This document shows positions 16,773 to 25,658 of a stretch of DNA of 64,000 bases, piece after piece. The stretch's first letter is position 1, and each line of letters begins with the position of its first letter. The stretch comes from Prochlorococcus marinus str. MIT 9313 (GTDB lineage Bacteria; Cyanobacteriota; Cyanobacteriia; PCC-6307; Cyanobiaceae), in contig NC_005071.1 in assembly GCF_000011485.1 (NCBI RefSeq), forward strand, positions 809,347 through 873,346, read 5' to 3'. The notes under the pieces were generated by a model, which searched no databases, was not told where the DNA came from, and saw only the letters and a list, made by a program, of their open reading frames with translations. Both the position numbers and the translations under genes were made by a program.

Positions 16773-18632
16773 TTACACGCCCACTGGCTGTGACTGATCA
16801 ACAGTCAATCCAGCCAATTGCAGAAAACGATCAGTATGGAGAGTTTCCTCCTGAATCAGAGTATCAACCAACAGATCCATCACTTCCCTTCTTGGCGAAA
16901 GCAAGTTAATTGCCTGCTCTAAGGCTTCAACCGCTAAAGCTCGTATCTGCTCGTCTATGACTTTGCCAGTCGATTCCGCGTAGCTCGGGCGTGTATGGAT
17001 CAAATCACGTCCTAGGAAAACCTCTGAGCCCTCTATCTCCAAAGCGATAGGCCCAAGGCTCGAAAAGCCGAACCGCGTCACCATCTCTCGAGCCAGATGC
17101 GCAACGCTCTGCAAGTCGCCACTTGCACCCTGGGTGATTTCATCGAGTCCAAAAACCACCAACTCTGCTGCCCGACCGCCAAGGGCAACCACAAGCCTTG
17201 CGAAGAGATATCCCTTTGTGACCAGGCCTGAATCAAGGATTTCCTCATCTGGCCAGAAACGAGTAAATCCGCCAACGCCTCCGCTACGAGGCAAAAGTGT
17301 GACCTTATCTATGCGGTCGGCATGAGGGGTTAAAGCTGCAACCAAGGCATGTCCAATCTCGTGATAGGCAATCAACCTCTTTTTTGCACTGTCTTGTAGA
17401 GGTGCTGCAGAGAGTCCCATCGTGATCCTTTCAAGCGCCGCTTCAAGCTGTTCAGTGCCAATGCATGCTTTCTCCTGCCTTGCTGTGAGGATGGCAGCTT
17501 CGTTCAATAAGTTGGCAAGATCAGCCCCTGAGAAACCAGGCGTTCGACGTGCCCAATCTTGCAAACATACCTCCTCCGCAAGGGGTCGAGTTCGAGCATG
17601 AACAGCGAGGATTTCCTTACGACCCCGACGATCAGGAAGGGAAACTTCAATACGACGATCAAAGCGTCCAGGCCGCATCAGTGCCGCATCAAGCACATCT
17701 GGCCGATTGGTAGCTGCAAGAAGAATGACGCCAGAATTATCTGCAAACCCATCCATTTCTGTCAGAAGCTGATTCAGAGTCTGTTCTCGTTCATCATTTC
17801 CACCACCAATGCCAGCCCCTCGCTGTCTCCCCACAGCATCAATTTCATCTATAAACACGATGCATGGGGCTTTCTCTTTAGCTTTGCGGAATAGGTCTCT
17901 TACTCGACTAGCACCCACGCCAACAAATAATTCCACAAATTCAGAGGCCGCCATAGAGAAAAAAGGCACGTCTGCCTCACCAGCAATTGCCTTGGCCAAG
18001 AGGGTTTTCCCTGTTCCAGGAGCACCCACTAGAAGAACACCCCTTGGGATCAGGGCGCCAAGCTTGATGAAACTCTCAGGTTGCCGCAAGAAAGTAACCA
18101 CCTCTTGCAGCTCCTCTTTCGCTTCTTTAATCCCCGCTACATCATCAAAGCGAATAGGTAGATCCTCTTGCGGTTTCAACCGAGGTTGACTACGTCCAAA
18201 TCCCATTGCTCTGTTTGCCACTTGAGCAGAACGACGAAAAAGAAACGTCAAGCCAACAACAACCATCAAGATCAATACAAGATTGCCGGCCATTCCTGCA
18301 AATGCCTGTTCCTGACGAATGTCCTTCACCGTCAGAGAGGTATCAGCAGCCTCGGCGACTCGTAGGATTTGTTGGTAATTATCGAAGATCGCCACCTTCT
18401 CCTGGTGTCCATCCTTGAAAACCACCACGACTTCTCGCCGAGCTGGTATCAACTCCAACGACTTAACCTTTTTCTCTTTGATCTGATTGAGCAGCTGGCT
18501 ATAGCTGATTGTGGGTTTCTGCTTGAAGGGCGCAAAGGATACAGCTTCAGATGAATGCTGAGACTGATCTGCTTCCAGAGATGAACGCTTCAGAGATGGC
18601 GACCCCTGCAGTGCCGATGGACCTGAACTCAC
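16773..18632 (-). CDS. ftsH: ATP-dependent zinc metalloprotease FtsH, single membrane segment
   Basis: This 619-residue AAA protease has Walker A GAPGTGKT near residue 204, Walker [17 protein letters not shown], the second region of homology [20 protein letters not shown] and the zinc motif HEIGH near residue 422. FtsH degrades damaged membrane proteins, including D1 of photosystem II. Only one membrane segment is visible ([15 protein letters not shown], about 117-131). The usual N-terminal span before the extracytoplasmic domain is replaced by a Ser-rich leader. The start is GTG at 18630-18632. An in-frame TAG 30 bases upstream excludes a longer N-terminus. Confidence 0.93.
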   Translation of the reverse strand: MSSGPSALQGSPSLKRSSLEADQSQHSSEAVSFAPFKQKPTISYSQLLNQIKEKKVKSLELIPARREVVVVFKDGHQEKVAIFDNYQQILRVAEAADTSLTVKDIRQEQAFAGMAGNLVLILMVVVGLTFLFRRSAQVANRAMGFGRSQPRLKPQEDLPIRFDDVAGIKEAKEELQEVVTFLRQPESFIKLGALIPRGVLLVGAPGTGKTLLAKAIAGEADVPFFSMAASEFVELFVGVGASRVRDLFRKAKEKAPCIVFIDEIDAVGRQRGAGIGGGNDEREQTLNQLLTEMDGFADNSGVILLAATNRPDVLDAALMRPGRFDRRIEVSLPDRRGRKEILAVHARTRPLAEEVCLQDWARRTPGFSGADLANLLNEAAILTARQEKACIGTEQLEAALERITMGLSAAPLQDSAKKRLIAYHEIGHALVAALTPHADRIDKVTLLPRSGGVGGFTRFWPDEEILDSGLVTKGYLFARLVVALGGRAAELVVFGLDEITQGASGDLQSVAHLAREMVTRFGFSSLGPIALEIEGSEVFLGRDLIHTRPSYAESTGKVIDEQIRALAVEALEQAINLLSPRREVMDLLVDTLIQEETLHTDRFLQLAGLTVDQSQPVGV

Positions 18633-18718
18633 AGCAACGTTGCGGTGTCCAGAGCCTAGCTATTTGACGCAAGGCCTTACTAAAGGGGAGGATTATCGTT
18701 TGGCTGTTCCTGCCTGAG

Positions 18719-18895
18719 ATGGCTGTACCGAAGAAAAAAACCTCCAAAGGCAAACGTAATCAGCGTCATGCCATCTGGAAAGCTAAAGCCGCCACAGCGG
18801 CTCAACGCGCTCTATCAATCGGTAAATCGGTTCTAAGTGGTCGAGCACAAGGATTTGTTTATCCAATGCAAGAGTCTGATGATGATGAGTCTTGA
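18719..18895 (+). CDS. rpmF: 50S ribosomal protein L32
   Basis: This 58-residue protein starts [18 protein letters not shown], the diagnostic N-terminus of bacterial L32, a component of the large ribosomal subunit near the peptidyl-transferase region. It has the acidic C-terminus (ESDDDES) typical of cyanobacterial forms. Cys residues of zinc-binding L32 are absent, so this is the zinc-independent type. Its last 37 bp overlap the 3' end of the convergent glycerate kinase gene. AGGGGAGG at 18684-18691 is too far upstream to be the ribosome binding site. Confidence 0.95.
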   Translation: MAVPKKKTSKGKRNQRHAIWKAKAATAAQRALSIGKSVLSGRAQGFVYPMQESDDDES

Positions 18896-19917
18896 TATCC
18901 ACGCTGACCGACCCACATCAACTGGCGTGCAGGCGTAAGGGTAGCGACGACATCAGCCTCTATCCCATCGAGACAAGTTAAGGGAATAGAGGCAAGGATC
19001 ATGCGCACAAAACCCTCAAACGATTCTTGATCAAGGCAAACACCACGATTTAATTGCATCAAGCTCTCCTGGTTAGCTTTCCAAATTCGTGTAGAGCTTG
19101 GATCGATTGCTTTCAGGTGCCAGAGAGTATCTAAACGGTCCCATATCGGCACATAGCCGTTCAACGCCTCTTGGACAACAAGGCGATAATCATGCTCAAG
19201 CTTGTTCAGCGGTGGTACGAGCTGATCCGAAAATTGGCCTGCCTCTGCAAATTTGCAAGGCAAGCAACCAAGGATCCATCCTTCTATGACAAGTACCTTT
19301 GGATCAGAAAGGTGCCAGCCATCTCGATCACCTCGACCATGGCGGAGCGCTTTGTCGAACATCGGTGCTTTTAAGTGACCAGTTGACTGCCATGTATCCA
19401 GCACACTGGCCAACAAATCGAGATCATGGCTGCCTGGAAGCGCTCTAGGCACTCTCCAAGGATTACCGCTCATGCTTCGATCGAGCTGAGGGAATGGCCA
19501 ATAAAAATCATCCAATGAAATCACCTTGATCGGCCAACCAAGTTCTCCAGCAGCGGCTTCGAGCCAACAACCAAGGCTCGTCTTTCCGCAACCCGGAAGG
19601 CCTGTTATACCAAGCAATGATCGATCGCTTTTGCCAAGACACCCTTCCACAAGTGTGAGTAACGGCAAACCAAGCCCCCAAATCCAATCGGTGCGGGTAG
19701 ATGGATGCCAGAAAGGCCTTTTTAGCGAGATGCCGCCTCGCTTTTGCCAATGGATAAGCCAAGCTTGTGGATCAGGCCAACCCAATTGAACGAGTAACTG
19801 TTCAAGAGGTTGAATTGGAAAGAGAATATGGGGGTCGGCAGGGTCAGACCAAGGCGTTAAAAATTTATTTTGATGATGATCAAGAACCAAGCTTGAAGGC
19901 CTCGAGGACAACTGCAT
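18859..19917 (-). CDS. glyK: D-glycerate 3-kinase (plant/cyanobacterial type)
   Basis: This P-loop kinase has [19 protein letters not shown] and the following [10 protein letters not shown] motif of the GLYK/phosphoribulokinase-like fold, and [11 protein letters not shown] further on. It returns photorespiratory glycerate to the Calvin cycle as 3-phosphoglycerate. I chose the ATG at 19917 (352 aa). A TTG at 19929 would add four residues. The start overlaps the end of ycf20 by about 38 bp, and the 3' end overlaps rpmF on the opposite strand. The unusual double overlap argues for a compact locus. Confidence 0.87.
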   Translation of the reverse strand: MQLSSRPSSLVLDHHQNKFLTPWSDPADPHILFPIQPLEQLLVQLGWPDPQAWLIHWQKRGGISLKRPFWHPSTRTDWIWGLGLPLLTLVEGCLGKSDRSLLGITGLPGCGKTSLGCWLEAAAGELGWPIKVISLDDFYWPFPQLDRSMSGNPWRVPRALPGSHDLDLLASVLDTWQSTGHLKAPMFDKALRHGRGDRDGWHLSDPKVLVIEGWILGCLPCKFAEAGQFSDQLVPPLNKLEHDYRLVVQEALNGYVPIWDRLDTLWHLKAIDPSSTRIWKANQESLMQLNRGVCLDQESFEGFVRMILASIPLTCLDGIEADVVATLTPARQLMWVGQRGYQDSSSSDSCIG

Positions 19918-20215
19918 AAACCGCGCCAATCCTCAGGTTGTCCAAAGCCAACCAGTGCAACGGCCAAGGCTCAATCTCAACACGGCTGCGCAAGAAGACC
20001 AATAGCTCAATGATCAAAACCATCACAATGACAACAAGCGGTCTCATATCAATCTTCTGCAGGTAATAGACAGTGAGGTTGCTACCGAGATAAAAACCAA
20101 GCAACAAAGCGATCAGAGCAATGCTGCGCCGCCTCCATGATCCAAGCCAAGCTTGAGCAAAATGCCCCCACAGCTGACGCTGGAATCGTGCAAAGCGTGT
20201 GTTTTGTAGGCTCAT
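19880..20215 (-). CDS. ycf20: Ycf20-like DUF565 membrane protein
   Basis: From the ATG at 20213-20215 (ATGA overlap with the HAD gene stop) the product is 111 residues. It has a basic N-terminus, two membrane helices (IALIALLLGFYLGSNL; PLVVIVMVLIIELLVFLRSR) and a C-terminal amphipathic part ([20 protein letters not shown]). This is the DUF565/Ycf20 pattern, a family linked to non-photochemical quenching in green algae. The frame extends further upstream, but the overlap supports the shorter start. Confidence 0.85.
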   Translation of the reverse strand: MSLQNTRFARFQRQLWGHFAQAWLGSWRRRSIALIALLLGFYLGSNLTVYYLQKIDMRPLVVIVMVLIIELLVFLRSRVEIEPWPLHWLALDNLRIGAVYAVVLEAFKLGS

Positions 20216-20970
20216 GAAGGAGCCATATCGATGAGTCTTTGTAAGTACTCCAGCTTGACCTGCTCTTGAACACAAGGGGGGCCTACGAGCACTTTGCAGG
20301 GCAACTCTTTGTCACCAAGATGGTCGAACACCGCATTGGCTTGGTGGAACTGTGATTTCAGTTCCTGATCCCATGGGGATGGGGTGAGCAGGCATGGCAG
20401 ATTTGCAGCTCTAGCGGCAGCAAGTCCAGCTGCAGAATCTTCGATCACTATCACCTCATTCTTGTTGAAACCACTGGCGCAAAGTGCATGCAGATAGCCC
20501 TCTGGATGTGGCTTGCCAAGGCAAACATCCTCAGCGGTGATGCATCCCTGGAATGGTGAATCACCATGAGGGAAATTCACCTCAAGCAAGGCGTTTACAG
20601 AGTCGCGACCGCTTGTGGTTACCACCCATTGCTCCACTCCATTCAGTTGGAGTTCCTTGAGAAGACGCCGCACACCCGGTCTCCAAGGGACGTATCCAGA
20701 ACGTATTCTTTCGATGTAGTGGTGTTGTTTACGTCTACGCAACTGAGCCAAATACTCTTCATTGAACTCTTCTCCCAGGTGCCCAGCATAGGTCTCAACA
20801 CGTTGTCTCCCACCTGGTATTCGTAGAAGTTCAGCGTAGAGGTGGCGATCCCAAAACCATGCAAGTTCCGCCTCGGCAAACGCTGCATTAAAGGCCACGC
20901 GATGGCCTTCCATTTCTGTGTCAGCAAGGGTGCCATCAACGTCCCAGAACACTGAACAAAGCTTGTTCAT
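20212..20970 (-). CDS. cbbY: HAD-family phosphatase, CbbY-like
   Basis: This 252-residue HAD hydrolase has motif I DVDGTLADTE at residues 10-19, followed by GHRVAFNAAFAEA, which is characteristic of CbbY-type enzymes. Motif II is in VTTSGRDSV, and motifs III and IV in LGKPHPEGY and VIEDSAAGLAAA. CbbY dephosphorylates xylulose-1,5-bisphosphate, a Rubisco inhibitor. Substrate assignment here is by resemblance and is not certain. It is first in a minus-strand run HAD-ycf20-glyK, consistent with carbon-metabolism maintenance. Confidence 0.85.
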   Translation of the reverse strand: MNKLCSVFWDVDGTLADTEMEGHRVAFNAAFAEAELAWFWDRHLYAELLRIPGGRQRVETYAGHLGEEFNEEYLAQLRRRKQHHYIERIRSGYVPWRPGVRRLLKELQLNGVEQWVVTTSGRDSVNALLEVNFPHGDSPFQGCITAEDVCLGKPHPEGYLHALCASGFNKNEVIVIEDSAAGLAAARAANLPCLLTPSPWDQELKSQFHQANAVFDHLGDKELPCKVLVGPPCVQEQVKLEYLQRLIDMAPS

Positions 20971-21039
20971 GTCTAGCGGCGATACAACTCCCTGACAGCT
21001 TGAAGCAACGCTAAAAATGCAAAAGGTTGCCTAGGACCA

Positions 21040-22938
21040 TTGTCATCATCCCAACATCCCACCTGGAGCTGGCAGCTGCCGAAGCCCATCCCCTCTGACC
21101 CTCTGCCAGAAGTTCCTCTTCCTTTGCCTCTAAGGGCCGTGCTGGTTCGCAGAGGCGTGCTGGATTCCTCTACAGCTACAACGATCCTGGAACCACCCAA
21201 ACCACCAGATCCTTGCGATCACTTTCCTGATCTAGCGAAGGCCATTGTTCGTCTGCAGGGAGCCTGTCAAATAGCAGAATCAGTCGCCATCTGTGGCGAC
21301 TACGACGCCGATGGGATGACCAGCACAGCCTTGCTAATGGTGACGTTGAAGTGTCTTGGCGCTCAACCAATAGCTGCGATCCCGAACCGAAAAAGTGAAG
21401 GCTACGGTCTCAATCGCGACATGGTGATAAGGCTTCATGAACAGGGAATTCGACTGATTGTCACCGTCGACAACGGTGTAACAGCCCAAGATGCACTGCA
21501 ACAGGCAGAAAACCTCTCTATGGAGGTGATCCTCACCGACCACCACACACTCCCAGACTCACCTCTTAATGTGCTCTGCCTGCTTCATCCATCAGTAACA
21601 CCTCAAGACTCACCCTACCGATGCCTGGCAGGCGTAGGTCTGGCATACCTGCTTGCTTCATCTCTTGCTGAAGCGATGGATTGCAAAGAAGCAATAGGGC
21701 CTGCAAGAGATTTATTCTGTATTGGAACAGTAGCGGATATGGCACCGCTCACTGGTGCAAATCGAGCCTTCTTGAGAGAAGGTCTGAACAATCTGCATCG
21801 AACCCGATGTAAAGGCCTTAGAGCTCTCCAACGGCTGGCTGGTATAGAAGAACGTCCCCTTAAAGCCGAAGACATCGGCTTCCAGCTAGCCCCAAGGATT
21901 AATGCCGTAGGGCGTCTAGGTGATCCGCAGCTCGTGGTGAAACTTTTGACTGTCGATAACGAAGACGAGGCCATGACCCTTGCTCGTCAATGTGACCAGC
22001 TCAACCGGCAGCGCAAGGATCTCTGTAATGCCATTGAGGCAGAAGCTATTGCCCTGGTTGAGGCCGAGGGTGCAACACCTCCACCATTTTTGATGCTTGC
22101 TCAGAATCATTGGCACCATGGCGTGATCGGAATCGTGGCAGCTCGTCTAATGGAAAGATATTTTCGCCCAACTGCATTACTTGCTGGTGAGGGAGACGGA
22201 CGTCTACGTGCCTCTGTACGTGCACCATCTGGGTTCGCTGTGAATGATTCTCTCAAGGCCTGTGCTGTTCATCTTGATCGCTTTGGTGGCCATTCAGCAG
22301 CAGGTGGTTTTACGATTCGAGCTGAAAAAGTAGGAGCACTGCATGAAGCATTAAATAAGCTGGCTAGCAATTGGCATGCAACTGTTGGTGGTGGGGTCTC
22401 TATTTCACCAGAAACACTTTTAAAGCTTCATGAGATCAACTTGGATCTATGGAATAGCCTTCAGCAACTAGAGCCCTTTGGCATTGGTCACCCAGCTCCA
22501 CTGTTCTGGGCACGGAATTGTCTTGTTGTTGACCAGCACAGAATGCGTGGTGGTCACCTGCAACTAATTTTGGCCCAAGGTGACTGCCAGAGAAGGGCAA
22601 TTGCGTGGCGATTGATAAGCGAAGCCCAAGTTCCTGAACGGATTGACGTAGCATTTCGAATCAACATGAACCACTGGCAAGGGGAGGACCGCCTGCAGAT
22701 GGAGGTTGTCGCCCTACGGGCATATTGCCCTGAAATCAACCTTCATCGCAAGGATAAAACCTATCGCTGCCTTATCGACAAAGAAGGTCAAATGGTACTA
22801 GTTAATCCTAAAGGTGAGGTTCTAAAAGCCATCTTGTCAAGCAATGGAAAGCTTAAATGCACTGACAGTCGAGCTAGACATCCTTACATTCATAACCTGA
22901 TCGAAGAGGGATTAATAGGTCTGGGACTTCGCCCATGA
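21040..22938 (+). CDS. recJ: single-stranded-DNA-specific exonuclease RecJ
   Basis: This 632-residue protein has DHH-family motifs GDYDADGMTSTALL, VTVDNGVTA and LTDHHTLPD, the DHHA1 region RASVRAPSGFAVNDSLKAC with GGHSAAGGFT, and a C-terminal OB-like part. RecJ resects 5' ends in recombination and mismatch repair. The only usable start in frame is TTG at 21040, since an in-frame TGA lies upstream and no ATG is near. The start is about 70 bp from the divergent HAD gene. Confidence 0.95.
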   Translation: MSSSQHPTWSWQLPKPIPSDPLPEVPLPLPLRAVLVRRGVLDSSTATTILEPPKPPDPCDHFPDLAKAIVRLQGACQIAESVAICGDYDADGMTSTALLMVTLKCLGAQPIAAIPNRKSEGYGLNRDMVIRLHEQGIRLIVTVDNGVTAQDALQQAENLSMEVILTDHHTLPDSPLNVLCLLHPSVTPQDSPYRCLAGVGLAYLLASSLAEAMDCKEAIGPARDLFCIGTVADMAPLTGANRAFLREGLNNLHRTRCKGLRALQRLAGIEERPLKAEDIGFQLAPRINAVGRLGDPQLVVKLLTVDNEDEAMTLARQCDQLNRQRKDLCNAIEAEAIALVEAEGATPPPFLMLAQNHWHHGVIGIVAARLMERYFRPTALLAGEGDGRLRASVRAPSGFAVNDSLKACAVHLDRFGGHSAAGGFTIRAEKVGALHEALNKLASNWHATVGGGVSISPETLLKLHEINLDLWNSLQQLEPFGIGHPAPLFWARNCLVVDQHRMRGGHLQLILAQGDCQRRAIAWRLISEAQVPERIDVAFRINMNHWQGEDRLQMEVVALRAYCPEINLHRKDKTYRCLIDKEGQMVLVNPKGEVLKAILSSNGKLKCTDSRARHPYIHNLIEEGLIGLGLRP

Positions 22939-24302
22939 GTTTTGATCTACGACGGCTCGAACAATTAATCCCAGGAGTGATTGGAAGAAAACAATCTGAG
23001 ATTATTCAGCTCTTTCAACATCTTTTATGTCTTTTGATTATTGGCCTTCTAATCGGCCTTGCATGCCTGCCACTCAACCTGATTGATGGAATTCAAAAGT
23101 CTCTATTTCAGCAGTTACCAGCAACAACAGGAAGTGCATGGCGGCCCATTGGTCTGATATTGGCACTTTTGCCGATAGGAGTGATGCCAATCCTCTTGTT
23201 ACTGCAGCGGGGGCCATGGCGAGATGCAGCTGGCTCTGGGATACCCCAGACGATGAATGCTCTTGAAGATCACTCACAGCTAGCACCTGCTCTCGCTGCA
23301 CCTAGAACGATTCAACGTGGCCTTCTCTGGACTATTGCAACGGTTGCCCTTTTCCCTCTTGGACGGGAAGGGCCAGTGGTGCATTTAGGAGCAGCTGTTG
23401 CACGTGCAATTCACAAACGTTTTAAGCGTTGGCTCCCTTCACTGAATGAGCGTCAGATTGTCGCTATTGGTGGCGGTGCCGGACTTGCAGGAGGCTTCAA
23501 TACGCCTCTACTAGCACCAATATTCATGATTGAGGAACTCACAACTGAATATTCCCTCACTTTGATTTGGCCTGCTCTTGTGATTGGAATCTCCGCGGCT
23601 TGGTTTAGCAGCGTTGGCGGAGAACCAATCTTCGGTCTTGGCATGATCAATGTAATGGCTCCAGAATCCGAGCAGCTCTTAATTGCTATTCCAATTGGGA
23701 TTTTGGCTGGGCTTGTGGGGGGATTCTTTAATCGAGGCCTTATCTGGTGCTCTTCATTTCTTGAACCATGGGTGCGTCAACGACCAATCCGCACTGGGCT
23801 TTTGCTTGGAATATGCCTAAGCACCTTGGCTCTAAGCAGCTGGGGGACAAGCACAGGTGATGGAGAGGGGCTTCTGCAATTGTTGATTCAAGAAGGCATG
23901 CCGAACCATTTCCCTGATGGTGGCTCTATTTCACAAGGAATAACGTCTATATGGATCACCTTGGTTCGCGTCTTGGCTCCGATGATTGCACTTTCACCTG
24001 GTGTACCTGGAGGCCTTATTGACCCTTCACTTGCGTTTGGAGGCCTCCTCGGTTACACGTTCTGTGGATTGGTTGGTTCAAGCACTCATCTCGGCTTAGC
24101 GCTTGGAATGGCTGCTGGTTTGGCTGGTGCCACACAGCTTCCACTTGTCTCGATTGTGTTCGCCTGGAGACTAGTTGGCGATCAGCAACTTTTTGCAGGT
24201 GTGATTCTTTGTTCAGTGCTGGCCGCCTACATAGGACGGTTGGTGGCACGTAAGCCCGTCTATCACGCTCTTGCCGAACTTCAAAGACCTAATCGATTTT
24301 GA
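22935..24302 (+). CDS. ClC-family chloride channel / H+-Cl- antiporter
   Basis: This 455-residue integral membrane protein has the ClC selectivity motifs GSGIPQ, GREGP (about residues 142-146, gating Glu present) and PGVPGGLIDPSLAFGG. The FMIEEL segment keeps the acidic pair that in bacterial antiporters carries protons, so exchange rather than channel activity is likely (inference). There are about ten hydrophobic segments and no CBS domains. The ATG overlaps the recJ stop (ATGA). The 3' end overlaps the convergent psb30-like ORF by 22 bp. Confidence 0.93.
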   Translation: MSFDLRRLEQLIPGVIGRKQSEIIQLFQHLLCLLIIGLLIGLACLPLNLIDGIQKSLFQQLPATTGSAWRPIGLILALLPIGVMPILLLLQRGPWRDAAGSGIPQTMNALEDHSQLAPALAAPRTIQRGLLWTIATVALFPLGREGPVVHLGAAVARAIHKRFKRWLPSLNERQIVAIGGGAGLAGGFNTPLLAPIFMIEELTTEYSLTLIWPALVIGISAAWFSSVGGEPIFGLGMINVMAPESEQLLIAIPIGILAGLVGGFFNRGLIWCSSFLEPWVRQRPIRTGLLLGICLSTLALSSWGTSTGDGEGLLQLLIQEGMPNHFPDGGSISQGITSIWITLVRVLAPMIALSPGVPGGLIDPSLAFGGLLGYTFCGLVGSSTHLGLALGMAAGLAGATQLPLVSIVFAWRLVGDQQLFAGVILCSVLAAYIGRLVARKPVYHALAELQRPNRF

Positions 24303-24391
24303 TAGAAGCATAGAAATATAATTGCTGGACCGGCTAGGGCGACTGCGCCAAGTGGCCCAAAGATCTCGAGAATGCGGATGGCAGTGTCCAT
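24281..24391 (-). CDS. psb30: Psb30/Ycf12-like small photosystem II membrane protein (candidate)
   Basis: An ATG at 24391 opens a 36-residue ORF with a single membrane helix (IFGPLGAVALAGPAIIFLCF) and a short polar tail (YQNRLGL). The C-terminal AGP-IIFL pattern resembles the end of Psb30/Ycf12 as I recall it from thermophilic cyanobacteria (AGPMIIFLL). Psb30 is a peripheral small subunit of photosystem II. The terminal codons overlap the ClC gene on the other strand. No strong Shine-Dalgarno is seen. Other one-helix thylakoid proteins are possible. Confidence 0.55.
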   Translation of the reverse strand: MDTAIRILEIFGPLGAVALAGPAIIFLCFYQNRLGL

Positions 24392-24496
24392 AGCGACTTA
24401 GAGATGATCCCTTTTGACTGATAGAGAATACGAGATTGCCCTCACATAAAGTGTGACTGATTACCGACTCTGTGATGCCTTGTCACAGCATGAAGG

Positions 24497-24871
24497 ATGA
24501 GCGATGCCTGGACGAAGTGGCAATGTATACAAAATTGCGGAGCCTGCTGCCGTCTAGATCCCACTGATCGAGGAGAAGCGATCGCAGTACTGAATGAAAG
24601 GCAGCAAGAGATTTATTTCGGGATGGTCAACCCCGACGGCTGGTGCAAGCATTACGACACTGGTGGACGTCGTTGTCGCATCTATGACTCCCGCCCTGAT
24701 TTCTGCAGGGTTGGTTTACTGGCATCACTTTTCAATCTGCCGCAGGACAAATCAGAATCATTTGCAATCCACTGCTGCCACCAGCAGATTCGATCTGTCT
24801 ATGGCGGTAGAAGCCGAGAGCTACGAGCCTTTGAACGTAGCCTGCGCCTTCCACTTCAAAAAGATGGTTAA
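24497..24871 (+). CDS. YkgJ-family cysteine-cluster protein
   Basis: This 124-residue protein has the YkgJ/CxxCxxCC-type cluster CIQNCGACCRLDP near the N-terminus and a second cluster GWCKHYDTGGRRCRIYDSR with DFCRV downstream. These cysteines probably bind zinc or an iron-sulphur cluster, and the family function is not established. AAGG lies just before the ATG. The stop overlaps the next start by 8 bp, which couples it to the GDT1-like pair. Confidence 0.88.
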   Translation: MSDAWTKWQCIQNCGACCRLDPTDRGEAIAVLNERQQEIYFGMVNPDGWCKHYDTGGRRCRIYDSRPDFCRVGLLASLFNLPQDKSESFAIHCCHQQIRSVYGGRSRELRAFERSLRLPLQKDG

Positions 24872-25223
24872 GGCACCAACTGCTAAGGACACAATTGCAA
24901 AACCCGCTCCTGAGAACGGAGCAATGGGTTTCACAACGGTGTTGTTAACGACATTCACCACAGTCTTTTTGGCTGAACTTGGCGATAAAACCCAGCTAGC
25001 AACCCTATTGCTATCAGCTCAGTCAGGCCAACCATGGGTTGTGTTTCTCGGGGCTGCCCTAGCTCTCATCTCCTCCAGTTTGGTGGGCGTCTTGGTGGGT
25101 CGCTGGCTGGCTGGAATCCTGCCACCAGAACGCCTGCAAAAAATGGCCGGGGTGCTGATGGTGGGCTTGGGGTTATGGCTTGGACTACAAGCAACACAGT
25201 CTCTGCTAATCGCAAGCCAATAA
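24864..25223 (+). CDS. half-size GDT1/UPF0016 (Mnx-like) membrane protein A
   Basis: From the ATG at 24864 this is a 119-residue protein with about three membrane helices and one GDT1 signature (AELGDKTQLATLLLSA). GDT1/TMEM165/PAM71-type proteins export or redistribute Mn2+ and Ca2+. Cyanobacterial Mnx normally carries two such repeats in one chain of about 200 residues. Here the repeats are on separate adjacent genes, so the active form is probably a heterodimer. A longer frame extends upstream through the YkgJ gene but is a shadow. Confidence 0.88.
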   Translation: MVKAPTAKDTIAKPAPENGAMGFTTVLLTTFTTVFLAELGDKTQLATLLLSAQSGQPWVVFLGAALALISSSLVGVLVGRWLAGILPPERLQKMAGVLMVGLGLWLGLQATQSLLIASQ

Positions 25224-25231
25224 TTAAGACT

Positions 25232-25540
25232 ATGGATTTCACCCTGCTGTTATCGACATTCATCACAGTGTTCCTTGCCGAACTCGGTGACAAGACACAG
25301 CTGGCAACCGTAGCCATCAGTGGAACAACAAACAGACCTTTTGCTGTTTTTCTTGGTTCTGCAAGTGCTTTGGTCTTTGCAAGCCTGTTGGGGGCCATGG
25401 CCGGAGGATCGATGGCTGCTTTAATCCCTGAAAACCTTTTGCAATTGCTGGCTTCGTTAGGCTTTCTGATCATTGGCCTACGCCTTATGTTCTCAAACCT
25501 GAGTCTTTCTTCTGCAGAGGAGGAAGCCCCTAAGAAATAA
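25232..25540 (+). CDS. half-size GDT1/UPF0016 (Mnx-like) membrane protein B
   Basis: This 102-residue partner starts eight bases after the end of copy A. It begins MDFTLLLSTFITVFLAELGD and holds the second signature ELGDKTQLATVAIS, followed by two more helices and a polar, Glu/Lys-rich tail (SSAEEEAPKK). The two half proteins have different loops, so this is the natural two-half arrangement and not a recent tandem duplication. Predicted role: manganese homeostasis in the thylakoid or plasma membrane, by family. Confidence 0.88.
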   Translation: MDFTLLLSTFITVFLAELGDKTQLATVAISGTTNRPFAVFLGSASALVFASLLGAMAGGSMAALIPENLLQLLASLGFLIIGLRLMFSNLSLSSAEEEAPKK

Positions 25541-25658
25541 ATGCCATTAAATGTCTAGAATTAACTCACAGCCAATGTTGACTCTGCGCTGTCTTCGGAT
25601 TCCTCTTTGGTGATGGCACCGCCGGTCATGAAGACTGGTCTTCTACCTTCCTATCTCA

